Below, piece by piece: positions 1 to 9,058 of a stretch of DNA of 64,000 nt (positions are counted from its first letter, which is position 1; the number at the start of each line of letters is the position of its first letter). The translations under genes and the position numbers were made by a program. The notes under the pieces were generated by a model. That model saw only the letters and a list, made by a program, of their open reading frames with translations. It was not told where the DNA came from and did no database searches. The stretch is taken from positions 186,001-250,000 of the forward strand of contig NZ_BAABHD010000005.1 in the NCBI RefSeq assembly GCF_039541915.1. Reading direction: 5' to 3'. This DNA is from Nibrella saemangeumensis (GTDB lineage: Bacteria > Bacteroidota > Bacteroidia > Cytophagales > Spirosomataceae).

Positions 1-726
1 GCGGTTGCCCGCTTCACCAGCCGGTTCTGGCGCGAAGGCATAAAGCCCCGTTACGAGTGGCAGGAGTTTTTGCGCCAGTGTTACCTCATCGGCTACCAGT
101 CGCTGCCGCTGGTCGGCATTACGGCCTTTATTATGGGGTTGGTGATGACGCTGCAATCCCGGCCTACCATGGCCCGGTTCGGGGCCGAGTCGTGGATACC
201 GTCCATGGTGGCGCTGTCCATTATCCGGGAGATTGGTCCGGTCATCACGGCGCTGATCTGCGCCGGCAAGATTGGCTCCAGCATCGGGGCTGAGTTGGGG
301 TCCATGAAAGTGACGGAACAAATTGACGCCATGGAAGTATCGGGTACCAATCCGTTCAAATACCTGGTAGCCACCCGCATACTGGCCGCTACCCTTACCC
401 TCCCCCTGCTGGCAGTGCTGGCTGACGCTATCGCCATTTATGCCTCCTATATCGGCGTCAACATGAAGGGAGTGACCAGCCTGGCGCTGTTTATGAACAA
501 CGTTTTCGATAACCTGGCGTTCAGTGATGTGCTTCCTGCGGTAATTAAAACCTTCTTCTTCGGCTTTGCCATTGGCCTCATCGGCTGCTTCAAAGGCTAC
601 AACTCCGACAAAGGGACTGAGGGTGTAGGTCGCTCGGCCAATTCGGCCGTGGTTATTTCCTCGCTGCTCATCTTTATCATCGACCTGATTGCCGTACAGA
701 TAACCGACCTGCTGGGTTTCAACTGA
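1..726 (+). CDS. mlaE: MlaE-type ABC transporter permease (5' end outside window)
   Basis: This is the inner-membrane permease of an Mla-type phospholipid/lipid ABC transporter. The reading frame is open from base 1, so the true start lies upstream; a TTG at 70 is internal. The visible part has the permease features: hydrophobic segments, a conserved stretch with EIGPVITALICAGKIGSSIGAELGSMKVTEQIDAMEV, read in pieces around residues 75-110, and a C-terminal membrane helix. The stop codon shares one base with the mlaF start (TGATG), which points to translational coupling. Genes for the ATPase and MCE protein follow directly, so assignment to an MlaEFD complex is secure; the cargo and direction of transport are not shown by sequence. 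Confidence 0.93.
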   Translation, partial: AVARFTSRFWREGIKPRYEWQEFLRQCYLIGYQSLPLVGITAFIMGLVMTLQSRPTMARFGAESWIPSMVALSIIREIGPVITALICAGKIGSSIGAELGSMKVTEQIDAMEVSGTNPFKYLVATRILAATLTLPLLAVLADAIAIYASYIGVNMKGVTSLALFMNNVFDNLAFSDVLPAVIKTFFFGFAIGLIGCFKGYNSDKGTEGVGRSANSAVVISSLLIFIIDLIAVQITDLLGFN

Positions 727-1511
727 TGGATACCCTGATCGTCAACGAACAACCCGATACCGCAACCCGGCGACCCGAGGGCTCTGAAGCGGTTATTACC
801 ATCGATCATCTATATAAATCGTTCGGGGACAATCAGGTGCTGCAGGACTTCAACCTCTCGCTGTACCGGGGCGAAAACCTGGTGGTGCTGGGGAAGTCGG
901 GGTCGGGGAAGTCGGTCCTGATCAAGTGTATCATCGGCTTGCTGGAGCCCGATGCCGGCTCCATTTACGTGCTGGGCGAAAACATCCCGGACCTGGAACA
1001 TGACGCGCTGGACCAGATCCGGACCCGGGTAGGCTTTCTGTTTCAGAGTAATGCCCTGTACGACTCCATGACCGTCCGCGAAAACCTCGAGTTTCCGCTG
1101 CGCCGGCACTGGATTGATAAAACCAGGGCTGAAGTGGATGAAATGGTGATGGAAGCGCTGGAGAACGTCGGGCTCGCGCATACCGTCGATATGATGCCGG
1201 CCGAGCTGTCGGGCGGGATGCGGAAACGCATCGGCCTGGCCCGTACCCTGATTCTGAAGCCGGACATTATCCTGTACGACGAGCCGACGACTGGGCTGGA
1301 CCCCATTACCGCCCGCGAGATTAACCAGTTGATTCTGGATGTGCAGCGAAAGTATAACACTTCGGCCATTATTATTTCGCACGATATGAAATGTGTCGAG
1401 TATACCGCCAATAGAATAGCTGTGCTCATCGACGGGCGGTGCCAACACATCGGAACGTTTGAGTCGCTCAGCCGGTCAGACGACCCGCGTGTGACCGCCT
1501 TCTTCTTATAA
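726..1511 (+). CDS. mlaF: MlaF-type ABC transporter ATP-binding protein
   Basis: This 261-residue protein is the cytoplasmic ATPase that drives the Mla-type lipid transporter. Walker A (GKSGSGKS) lies at residues 56-63, the ABC signature (LSGGMRKRIG) begins at residue 161, and Walker B with the catalytic glutamate (ILYDEP) lies near D185/E186. The LSGGM-RKR form of the signature is the one usual in MlaF/Ttg2A proteins. The start overlaps the mlaE stop by one base and mlaD follows 18 bases later, so the three genes form an operon. Confidence 0.95.
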   Translation: MDTLIVNEQPDTATRRPEGSEAVITIDHLYKSFGDNQVLQDFNLSLYRGENLVVLGKSGSGKSVLIKCIIGLLEPDAGSIYVLGENIPDLEHDALDQIRTRVGFLFQSNALYDSMTVRENLEFPLRRHWIDKTRAEVDEMVMEALENVGLAHTVDMMPAELSGGMRKRIGLARTLILKPDIILYDEPTTGLDPITAREINQLILDVQRKYNTSAIIISHDMKCVEYTANRIAVLIDGRCQHIGTFESLSRSDDPRVTAFFL

Positions 1512-1529
1512 CCTCAAGCTGATGTTCGT

Positions 1530-2519
1530 ATGAAAAGCCGCACCTCCCAAAATCTTCAGCTCGGTGCCTTTGTGGTGGCCGGGTCTGTATTGCTGATTAT
1601 CACCTTGTACCTGCTGGGAAGTCAGCGTAACCTGTTCAGCTCCGTAGTCCGGGTCAGTGCCCATTTCAGGAACGTATCGGGTCTGATGGTCGGCAACAAC
1701 GTTCGCTTTGGCGGCATTACCATTGGTACCGTCGATAAACTCACCATCCGAAGCGATACGGTCATTGAGGTAGTGATGATGATTGAGAAGAGCGCCCAAC
1801 CCTTTATCAAAACATCCGCCATTGCCTCCATCGGCACCGACGGTCTGATGGGCAACACCATTATCACCATCACCCCCGTTTCAGGTAATGCCTCCATGGT
1901 CCATGACGGGGATAGGCTTGGTACAGTGCAGCCTGTTGCCGTTAGTGAACTACTGAACACATTGGGGCAGTCTAACGACAATCTGGTGGTTATTACCGAA
2001 GAACTAAAAGGCCTCGGCCGCAAGCTTAACCAAAGCCCTGTGCTGGACAAGTTGCTGACGGATGAATCGCTGGTGAATCACATCGACCAGACCGCTCAGA
2101 GTGTCCGGAAAGCGGGTGCCGAAGTCCATACGGCCGCCACAGGCCTGCGCACCATTGTGGGCGATATTGAAAACGGGAAAGGCAATGCCGGTTACCTGCT
2201 GCGCGATACCAGCATGAAGCAGCAGTTTACCTCCGTCCTGAGCCATATTAACCGAACCGGCCAGCGGGCCGATTCCCTGGTAGCCGGGCTAACAACACTG
2301 ACGCAGCAGATCCAAAAAGGGCAGGGCGCGGCCGGTACCCTGCTGGCCGACACCGCTTTTCAGCATAACCTGACCAGAACCATGAGCAATGTTCAGCAGG
2401 GAACGGCTAAGTTTGACGAGAATATGGAAGCGCTCAAGCATAACGTTCTGTTCAGAGGCTATTTTAAGAAACAGCAGAAACGCCGGCAAACACCCAGTCC
2501 CGTTGTAAGCAACTTGTAA
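1530..2519 (+). CDS. mlaD: MlaD/MCE-domain lipid-binding protein
   Basis: This 329-residue protein has one N-terminal membrane helix (about residues 10-30) followed by a single MCE domain (about 37-118) and a long helical C-terminal region. MCE proteins of the Mla system form hexameric rings in the periplasm that bind phospholipids and pass them between membranes. The long C-terminal region suggests a helical bundle or needle rather than the short E. coli MlaD form (inference). The stop TAA at 2517-2519 is followed by a single base and then the ATG of the P-type ATPase, so the next gene belongs to the same transcript. Confidence 0.9.
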   Translation: MKSRTSQNLQLGAFVVAGSVLLIITLYLLGSQRNLFSSVVRVSAHFRNVSGLMVGNNVRFGGITIGTVDKLTIRSDTVIEVVMMIEKSAQPFIKTSAIASIGTDGLMGNTIITITPVSGNASMVHDGDRLGTVQPVAVSELLNTLGQSNDNLVVITEELKGLGRKLNQSPVLDKLLTDESLVNHIDQTAQSVRKAGAEVHTAATGLRTIVGDIENGKGNAGYLLRDTSMKQQFTSVLSHINRTGQRADSLVAGLTTLTQQIQKGQGAAGTLLADTAFQHNLTRTMSNVQQGTAKFDENMEALKHNVLFRGYFKKQQKRRQTPSPVVSNL

Positions 2520-2520
2520 C

Positions 2521-5025
2521 ATGCAAGTCGAAAACGTTTCCGTAACCGGTTTAAACAGCGAAGAAGTAACCTACTGGCGCACCGTTGCCGGCCGGAACCG
2601 GCAGGTAACGACCACCAACCGGGGGTTGCTGTCTACCATCGCCGGAATAGTAACGGAGCCGATGTTTTTACTGTTAGTGGGCGCCATCGGATTGTATGCC
2701 CTGCTTGGTGACTGGTTCAATGCCGGTGTATTGCTGGTGGCGCTGATGGCCGTAGCGGGTATTTCCCTGTATCAGGAGCGACGCTCCGACAAAGCCCTGC
2801 AGGCCCTGCGCGACTTGTCGGCACCCACCGTTACCGTTATCCGCGACGGAGCGCAACAGACCCTTCCGGCCGAAGATGTGGTCCTGAATGACCTGATGGT
2901 GATTAGTGAAGGCGAGCGGATCGTCGCCGACGGCAATCTGGTTACCGCCCACGACCTGAGCGTTGATGAATCGCTGCTGACGGGCGAATCAATAGCGGTT
3001 GATAAAACGCCCGGCAACACTGTGTACTCGGGCACCAGCGTAACCGGCGGCTGGGGCTACGTAAAGGTAACGGCGGTGGGTCCGGAGACCCAAATGGGGC
3101 AATTGGGGTTATCGCTCGCCGAAATCACGTCTACCCCCACACCCCTGCAAAAGCAGGTCAGCCGGTTTGTGCGCACCATGGCGCTGATTGGGGTGCTGGT
3201 CTGTCTGGTGGCCATTGGGGTTCACTATCAGCGAACCGGCAGTTTACTCGGCGGACTGCTGCAGGGACTCACGGTGGCCATGTCGGTTTTGCCGGAAGAA
3301 ATCCCCGTTGCCTTTGCCAGCTTTATGGCGCTGGGTGCCTGGCGCATGAGCCGGCAGCGCATCCTGGTCAAACAGCCCCAAACGGTAGAAGCTCTGGGGT
3401 CCGCTACGGTCATCTGCCTGGACAAAACCGGCACGATTACCCAAAACCGGATGGAAGTGGCGCAGGTCTACGCGGTAAACAATCCTGCCCCCCGGTCACT
3501 CCAGGATACGCTCAATGAAGCAGAGAAACGGGTGCTGGAATACGCCATGTGGTCCAGCGAAACCGAACCCACCGACTCGCTGGAGCAGGCTATTCACAAA
3601 GCCTACACCACGTATCATCCCAACGATCAGCGAACGTTAGCCACGCAGATTCACGAGTACCCACTCGGTGGACAACCGCCCATGATGACCCATGTGTTTG
3701 ACCTACAGCCGTCGGGAGAGCGTATTATTGCCGCCAAAGGGGCGCCGGAAAGGATACTGAGTCTGCAAAACCTCCCGGCCGGTCAGCAGGCCCAATGGGC
3801 GCTGGCGGTCGACCAACTGACCAACGCTGGTTACCGGGTATTGGGCGTAGCGCAGGGCAGCTGGCCAAAGGATGCCCCCTTTCCGGCCGAACAGCAGGAC
3901 TTTCAGTGGCAGTTACTGGGTCTTGTGGCGCTGAACGATCCACCAAAGCCGCATATATCGGCCGTGTTCCAGGACTTTTACCAGGCCGGCATAGGCGTTA
4001 AAATGGTGACGGGCGATAACCCGCAGACCGCCCGGGAGATTGCCCGGCAGACCGGTTTGACAAATGAAACGCCCGTGCTGACCGGGCAGGAAATCATTAA
4101 CTTGTCGGATGCCGAGCTCCGGGAACAGGTAAAAAAGACTTCCATTTTTGCCCGGATGTTTCCGGAAGCCAAACTCAGGATCATCAACGCCCTGAAAGCA
4201 ACCGGCGAAACCGTAGCTATGACCGGCGACGGTATCAACGACGGCCCGGCCCTCAAAGCCGCCCATATTGGCGTGGCTATGGGTACCAGAGGAACCGAAA
4301 TTGCCCGCCAGGCCGCTTCACTGGTCCTCCTCGACGACGACCTGCAGGTGATGGTCAAGGCCATCGCCACCGGCCGTACCATCCACGAAAACATCCGGAA
4401 AGCCATTCAGTACATCATTTCCATTCACATTCCCCTGATCGCCATCGTGCTGTTGCCGTCGTTGCTGCACTGGTCGGAGGCTACGCTTTTTCTGCCGGTC
4501 CATGTCATCTTTTTTGAGCTGATTATGGGGCCAACCTGCTCCATCGCCTACGAAAGCGAACCGGCCGAACCCCACATCATGCAGCAGCGCCTTCGCCAGT
4601 CCGATACCCTCTTTAGCTGGCGGGAGCTCGTTCTGAGCTGTTTGCAGGGAGCCGTCGTCACGGTCGGTCTGCTGGGCTTATACTGGCAGAGTCAGAAGGC
4701 CGGCACTGACGAAACGGTTACCCGGACTACCCTCTTCCTGACCTTGCTGCTGTCCAACATAGGGTTGACGTACACCAATCGCTCTGCCCGGTCTATCTTC
4801 CGGCAACGCCATCGCTATAATCCGGTCCTTACAGGGATGGTGCTGTTGAGTCTGGCCCTGTCGGCTCTTATTTGGTGGGTGCCCGCCATTCAGAACATCT
4901 TTGCTTTATCAGCTCCGGACATGACGCAGCTTATGTGGGCAGCGGCCGTAGCGGGACTAAGCGTGCTGATCATTGAGTTTGTCAAGTTAGTATCAGGTAG
5001 TACGCTGACCAAAGTCATGGGATAG
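2521..5025 (+). CDS. Cation-translocating P-type ATPase (P2-like)
   Basis: This 834-residue membrane ATPase has all main P-type motifs: TGES of the actuator domain at residue 154, the phosphorylated aspartate in DKTGT at D301, and the hinge motif TGDGINDGPALKAAHIGVAMG. The membrane motif PEEIP replaces the PEGLP of typical calcium pumps, and a later helix reads GPTCSIAYESEPAEP where related pumps often have DP. It resembles calcium/manganese-type P2 pumps, but the ion cannot be named. There is no N-terminal heavy-metal-binding CxxC domain, which argues against a copper or zinc P1B pump. It sits one base after mlaD, an unusual partner for a lipid transporter. Confidence 0.9.
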   Translation: MQVENVSVTGLNSEEVTYWRTVAGRNRQVTTTNRGLLSTIAGIVTEPMFLLLVGAIGLYALLGDWFNAGVLLVALMAVAGISLYQERRSDKALQALRDLSAPTVTVIRDGAQQTLPAEDVVLNDLMVISEGERIVADGNLVTAHDLSVDESLLTGESIAVDKTPGNTVYSGTSVTGGWGYVKVTAVGPETQMGQLGLSLAEITSTPTPLQKQVSRFVRTMALIGVLVCLVAIGVHYQRTGSLLGGLLQGLTVAMSVLPEEIPVAFASFMALGAWRMSRQRILVKQPQTVEALGSATVICLDKTGTITQNRMEVAQVYAVNNPAPRSLQDTLNEAEKRVLEYAMWSSETEPTDSLEQAIHKAYTTYHPNDQRTLATQIHEYPLGGQPPMMTHVFDLQPSGERIIAAKGAPERILSLQNLPAGQQAQWALAVDQLTNAGYRVLGVAQGSWPKDAPFPAEQQDFQWQLLGLVALNDPPKPHISAVFQDFYQAGIGVKMVTGDNPQTAREIARQTGLTNETPVLTGQEIINLSDAELREQVKKTSIFARMFPEAKLRIINALKATGETVAMTGDGINDGPALKAAHIGVAMGTRGTEIARQAASLVLLDDDLQVMVKAIATGRTIHENIRKAIQYIISIHIPLIAIVLLPSLLHWSEATLFLPVHVIFFELIMGPTCSIAYESEPAEPHIMQQRLRQSDTLFSWRELVLSCLQGAVVTVGLLGLYWQSQKAGTDETVTRTTLFLTLLLSNIGLTYTNRSARSIFRQRHRYNPVLTGMVLLSLALSALIWWVPAIQNIFALSAPDMTQLMWAAAVAGLSVLIIEFVKLVSGSTLTKVMG

Positions 5026-5040
5026 CCTCCGCCAACCCGC

Positions 5041-5048
5041 TACTTTTG
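5041..5048 (+). promoter_or_regulatory. Candidate -7 element TACTTTTG
   Basis: The eight bases fit the Bacteroidetes TAnnTTTG -7 element and lie 50 bases before the thioredoxin-like gene. No clear TTG sits at the right distance upstream, so this is a weak call. Confidence 0.35.
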
Positions 5049-5098
5049 GTAAAGAATTACAGCGGCCAGCTACGGCCCTGTTTACAATTAAAAAGCGT

Positions 5099-5422
5099 AT
5101 GGAATCGGTAAGAAAGGCTATACAACGCCCCCAGCCCCTTCCTGTGGTATTGCTGGTCTTTCCATTCAGGCAACCACAGAGCCCAGGCGGCAAACCGGCT
5201 TCATCACCAGTGGTGGAGGGGTTGAAAAAAGCCATGGGCAGTTACGTTCAGATTACGAAGGTAGATACCGACGCACAGCCGGAAATCACCCGGACATTTA
5301 ATGTTCAGCAGTTGCCGGCGTTTATTCTGTTTGATCACGGACTGGAGGTCTGGCGGCATGAGGGCACGATTGATGGGCAGATTCTGAATCAGTTGGTTCA
5401 GCAGAAGGTCGAGAGTTTATAA
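5099..5422 (+). CDS. Thioredoxin-like protein lacking the CXXC site
   Basis: This 107-residue protein keeps the second half of a thioredoxin fold: a KVDTDAQPEITRTFNVQQLPAFILF stretch (in pieces, near residues 54-80) with the cis-proline preceded by Leu, then a strand and helix. The region where WCGPC would lie has only PFRQPQSPGGKP, and the protein contains no cysteine, so it cannot do thiol-disulfide exchange. A binding or chaperone role is possible (inference). It lies after the P-type ATPase and 22 bases before the PNPOx-like gene, probably co-transcribed with the latter. Confidence 0.75.
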   Translation: MESVRKAIQRPQPLPVVLLVFPFRQPQSPGGKPASSPVVEGLKKAMGSYVQITKVDTDAQPEITRTFNVQQLPAFILFDHGLEVWRHEGTIDGQILNQLVQQKVESL

Positions 5423-5444
5423 CTTGTTTTAACCCGCTACCGCC

Positions 5445-5894
5445 ATGTTACGTGAGCTAACCTCCGACGTAGTCGATTCAATTCTCCGCCAGCAATACTT
5501 TGGTCGTATTGCCTGCGCAGCCGACGGACAGGTGCTGATCGAACCGATTACCTACCTGTTCGACGGCTACTATATCTACGGCCAGACCCGCGAAGGCACC
5601 AAGATCCAGATGCTGCGCAAGAACCCGGCCGTTTGCTTTGAGGTTGACGAAATGGTAGCGCCGGACATCTGGCGCAGTGTAGTCGTACAGGGTACCTATG
5701 AAGAACTCGAAGGAGACGAGCGGCTTGCCGTCGAGCAGCGACTGGGTGTACGAACGCCACCCCTATACCCACACGAAACACCGCAGTACAACAACGGTAA
5801 GGACACTACCGCTTATACGGCCCCGCCTAAACGCGTTGTGTACCGGATTCGCATTGCCACCAAGACCGGCCGCAGTGTCACCCGCAACGAATAA
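5445..5894 (+). CDS. Pyridoxamine 5'-phosphate oxidase-like flavoprotein
   Basis: This 149-residue protein matches the small PNPOx-like, FMN-binding split-barrel family: a GRIACAADGQVLIEPITYLFDG start, then IYGQTREGTKIQMLRKNP and VCFEVDEM, the usual order for the family (about residues 18-70). Members bind FMN or haem/F420-type cofactors and are often annotated as nitroimidazole-resistance-like proteins; the substrate here is unknown. It follows the thioredoxin-like gene closely and ends 7 bases before the convergent MBOAT gene. Confidence 0.85.
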   Translation: MLRELTSDVVDSILRQQYFGRIACAADGQVLIEPITYLFDGYYIYGQTREGTKIQMLRKNPAVCFEVDEMVAPDIWRSVVVQGTYEELEGDERLAVEQRLGVRTPPLYPHETPQYNNGKDTTAYTAPPKRVVYRIRIATKTGRSVTRNE

Positions 5895-5900
5895 GATTCC

Positions 5901-7463
5901 TCAGAACTGGAAGTAGATAAACTGGTTCGAGGTAAATACCCCAAAGAAATAGCAAAGCAGCGCAATCAGCGTTATCAGCCCGTAAAACCGTACAGTGCTG
6001 CGTGTCGGTATATACAGGAAATAATATTCCTTCACCATCAGCGCGGCAATCAGAAAGACACTGAACCACATTTCTGTTACGTTCAGGGGTGTACTGATCG
6101 AATTGCTGAGTGATAGACCGGCAATTTTGCGCAGAATCAGAAAGGCGTCCGACGTACTCGCAGCACGGAAAAACACCCACGTCAGCATCACCAGCACGAA
6201 CGTAAACAGGGTGTTGCTGATTATCCGCACAATGGAAGGCGGAGTCGCCATAGCACCGGGGGTAGCGGCAAAGCCCAGTCGGGCTACTTTCGGTTTTGCC
6301 TCGGCCGAAGCCGGTCCGCCCGGCGGATTACCCCGGTTCAGCACTTTATCGCGTAGGGTGGCGGCTATCTGGTAAAAGCCGTTCAGTCCCCCCCAGATCA
6401 CATACGTCCAGTTGGCTCCGTGCCACAGACCACTGGCCAGAAACACCAGCATCAGGTTCACGTATTTCCGGCTTTCGCCCACGCGGTTTCCCCCCAGCGG
6501 AATATACATATAGTCACGGAACCAGGTTGACAGCGAGATATGCCAGCGTCGCCAGAATTCCGAAATAGACTGGGCAAAGTAGGGAGCTTTGAAGTTCTCC
6601 ATCAGCGTAAAGCCCATCACACGAGCGGCTCCGATGGCAATGTCGGAGTAGCCCGAAAAGTCGCAGTAAATCTGGAACGTGAAAAAGAACGTGGCAATCA
6701 GTAAGGTCAGGCCATTATGCTGGGCCGGGTCGTTATAGGCGTGATTAACCACCAGCGCCAGACGGTCGGCAATCACCACTTTCTTGAAAAACCCGAACGC
6801 CATCTGCATCAGCCCGGCCTTCACATTCTCGAAATTATACGGAAAATAAGTATGATACTGATGCAGGACGTTCTGCGGGCGCTCAATGGGACCCGCCACC
6901 AACTGCGGGTAAAACATCACATAGAGCGCATAAACGCCGAAATGCCGCTCGGCCTTCTGGTGACCCCGGTACACCTCAATGGTATAGCTCATGGCCTGGA
7001 ACGTATGGAACGACAGACCGATGGGCAGAATACTCATATTATCCTTGAAGGACGATATGCCGCTCTGCCCGAATACATGCAGCACTTTAACGAAAATCCG
7101 GTTAACCAGCGACGTGATCTCCTGCGCCAGTTCCGGCATGCCCAGCCCATTAAACACGCCCGAAATATTCTCCGTGAAAAAGCCGAGGTATTTAAAGAAT
7201 GCTAAAATCCCGATGTTGGAGATCAGCGATATAATGAGCAGCCACTTTCGGGTTTTTCCTTCAGTTTTCTCAATCCAGATACCGGCGATGTAGTCAATGA
7301 CAATGGTAAGCAGCAGGATCAGCAGGTACGGGGGCTGAAACACCATGTAGAAGTAGCAACTGGCCGTTAGCAGCAACACCCATCGGCCCCGCCAGGGCAG
7401 GCTGAAATACGTCAGCGTTACGACAACGAAGTAGAGAAGAAACTGAAGCGAATTAAACAGCAT
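5901..7463 (-). CDS. MBOAT family O-acyltransferase
   Basis: This 520-residue multi-pass membrane protein belongs to the MBOAT/AlgI group, which moves acyl groups, usually acetyl, across the membrane onto extracellular polysaccharide. The conserved histidine sits in GLWHGANWTYVIWGG, and the family motifs RRWHISLSTWFRDYMYIPLGGNR are present just before it. AlgI-like proteins normally work with a secreted SGNH/AlgJ-type partner, which is not adjacent here; the target polymer is therefore unknown. No polysaccharide genes are in the window. Confidence 0.9.
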   Translation of the reverse strand: MLFNSLQFLLYFVVVTLTYFSLPWRGRWVLLLTASCYFYMVFQPPYLLILLLTIVIDYIAGIWIEKTEGKTRKWLLIISLISNIGILAFFKYLGFFTENISGVFNGLGMPELAQEITSLVNRIFVKVLHVFGQSGISSFKDNMSILPIGLSFHTFQAMSYTIEVYRGHQKAERHFGVYALYVMFYPQLVAGPIERPQNVLHQYHTYFPYNFENVKAGLMQMAFGFFKKVVIADRLALVVNHAYNDPAQHNGLTLLIATFFFTFQIYCDFSGYSDIAIGAARVMGFTLMENFKAPYFAQSISEFWRRWHISLSTWFRDYMYIPLGGNRVGESRKYVNLMLVFLASGLWHGANWTYVIWGGLNGFYQIAATLRDKVLNRGNPPGGPASAEAKPKVARLGFAATPGAMATPPSIVRIISNTLFTFVLVMLTWVFFRAASTSDAFLILRKIAGLSLSNSISTPLNVTEMWFSVFLIAALMVKEYYFLYIPTRSTVRFYGLITLIALLCYFFGVFTSNQFIYFQF

Positions 7464-7696
7464 GGGGTACAGCCAGGGGTAGTACGCTACCCGTTTCAGC
7501 AGGTGATTGCCGCCACCTGAACCAGACTTTCTTCCTGACCACTGGTCGGAAAAAACGCTAAGATAACCGGAATTGACACCGCTTTGACGAAGCGGAGACC
7601 AGAAATGATTAAATGAGCGGAGTCTTTTGCCGAATTTGTCCGTTCCTCAACATTCTGTGCTATTTTAGCTACCGTCTTCGCTCTGCCTTGTTTTTC

Positions 7697-9034
7697 TTGA
7701 AAGCGCTTTACTTCTCCATCCGCTTCTGGCTCGCTCTGATTGGGCTGGTGCTGCTGTTTGTGGCCGCTTATGCCCTGCCGGTTCTGTTTCCGGCCGCTCA
7801 GCTGGCGCTCCTCGTTTTTCTGGTCTTATGCCTCATCGAAGGGTATATGCTGTTCCGAACCCGGAAAGGCTTTTTTGCCCGGCGCGACGTAACCGACCGT
7901 CTGTCGAACGGTGATGATAATCCGGTGACCATTTACCTCGAAAACCGCTATAACTTTCCTGTCTATCTGGAGATCATCGACGAAATACCGTTCCAGTTCC
8001 AACGGCGCGATGTCCTGTTCCGAGCCAGCCTGAAACCGAATGAAACTAACCTGATCCGGTATGAACTGCGGCCCACCCGCCGGGGCGAATACAGCTTCGG
8101 CGCGGTCAACGTATACGTAATGAGTCCGTTGCAACTGGTAAAGCGCCGGTATCAGTTTTCGCAGGATAAACAGGTGGCGGTGTACCCCTCGTACCTGCAA
8201 ATGCGCCAGTATGAACTGCTGGCCGCTACCAACCGCCTGAGTGAAATAGGCATCAAGCGCGTCCGGCGGCTGGGTCACAGCATGGAATTTGAACAGGTGC
8301 GGCCGTATACTCGGGGCGACGATGTCCGGACCATGAATTGGAAAGCCACCGCCCGGCGCTCCGACGCCCGCGGCACCGACCTGATGGTTAATGCCTACCA
8401 GGATGAACGGTCGCAGGCGGTGTACTGCCTCATCGACAAGGGCCGGATGATGAAATCACCTTTCGAGGGCCTGACCCTGCTCGACTACGGTATCAATGCC
8501 TCCCTGGTGCTGAGTAACATTGCCCTGCTGAAACAGGACCGCGCCGGTATCCTGACCTTCTCCGACCGCATCGGTCAGCTACTACCCGCCGAGCGCCGGC
8601 CAGGGCATATGCTGAAGATCCTGGAACTGCTGTACCGGCAGAAGACCCGCTTTCTGGAATCGGATTATGAAGCCTTATACGCCACCGTCCGGACACACAT
8701 CCGTCAGCGTAGTCTGCTGCTGCTCTTTACTAATTTTGAGACAGTGAATGCCCTGCACCGGCAGTTACCGTTCCTGCGCCGACTGGCCAAAGACCACCTG
8801 CTGCTGGTGATTTTCTTCGAGAACACCGAACTGGCTGCGCTGCTTCATAAACCGGCCACTAAAACCGAAGAGGTATACCAGAAGACCATCGCCGAAAAAT
8901 TTGCGCATGAAAAGAAGCAGATTGTAAAAGAGTTGCAGCAATACGGCATTCAGACTATCCTGACCGCACCCCGGAACCTCACGGCCAACACCGTAAACAA
9001 ATACCTGGAACTGAAAGCCAGAGGTATGATCTAA
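7697..9034 (+). CDS. DUF58 domain-containing membrane protein
   Basis: The protein has two N-terminal membrane helices and a cytoplasmic region with the DUF58 hallmark RPYTRGDDVRTMNWKATARR, followed by a von Willebrand A-like half. DUF58 proteins usually sit beside MoxR ATPases and Bat proteins and take part in envelope or stress functions of uncertain chemistry. The frame is open upstream to an ATG at 7613, but the alternative TTG at 7697 gives the N-terminus usual for the family (KALYFSIRFWLAL) and is preferred. A BatA-like protein is encoded 43 kb away at 50970; no MoxR gene is in the window. Confidence 0.85.
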   Translation: MKALYFSIRFWLALIGLVLLFVAAYALPVLFPAAQLALLVFLVLCLIEGYMLFRTRKGFFARRDVTDRLSNGDDNPVTIYLENRYNFPVYLEIIDEIPFQFQRRDVLFRASLKPNETNLIRYELRPTRRGEYSFGAVNVYVMSPLQLVKRRYQFSQDKQVAVYPSYLQMRQYELLAATNRLSEIGIKRVRRLGHSMEFEQVRPYTRGDDVRTMNWKATARRSDARGTDLMVNAYQDERSQAVYCLIDKGRMMKSPFEGLTLLDYGINASLVLSNIALLKQDRAGILTFSDRIGQLLPAERRPGHMLKILELLYRQKTRFLESDYEALYATVRTHIRQRSLLLLFTNFETVNALHRQLPFLRRLAKDHLLLVIFFENTELAALLHKPATKTEEVYQKTIAEKFAHEKKQIVKELQQYGIQTILTAPRNLTANTVNKYLELKARGMI

Positions 9035-9058
9035 CCCTACTCGTAACAAACCAGATTG

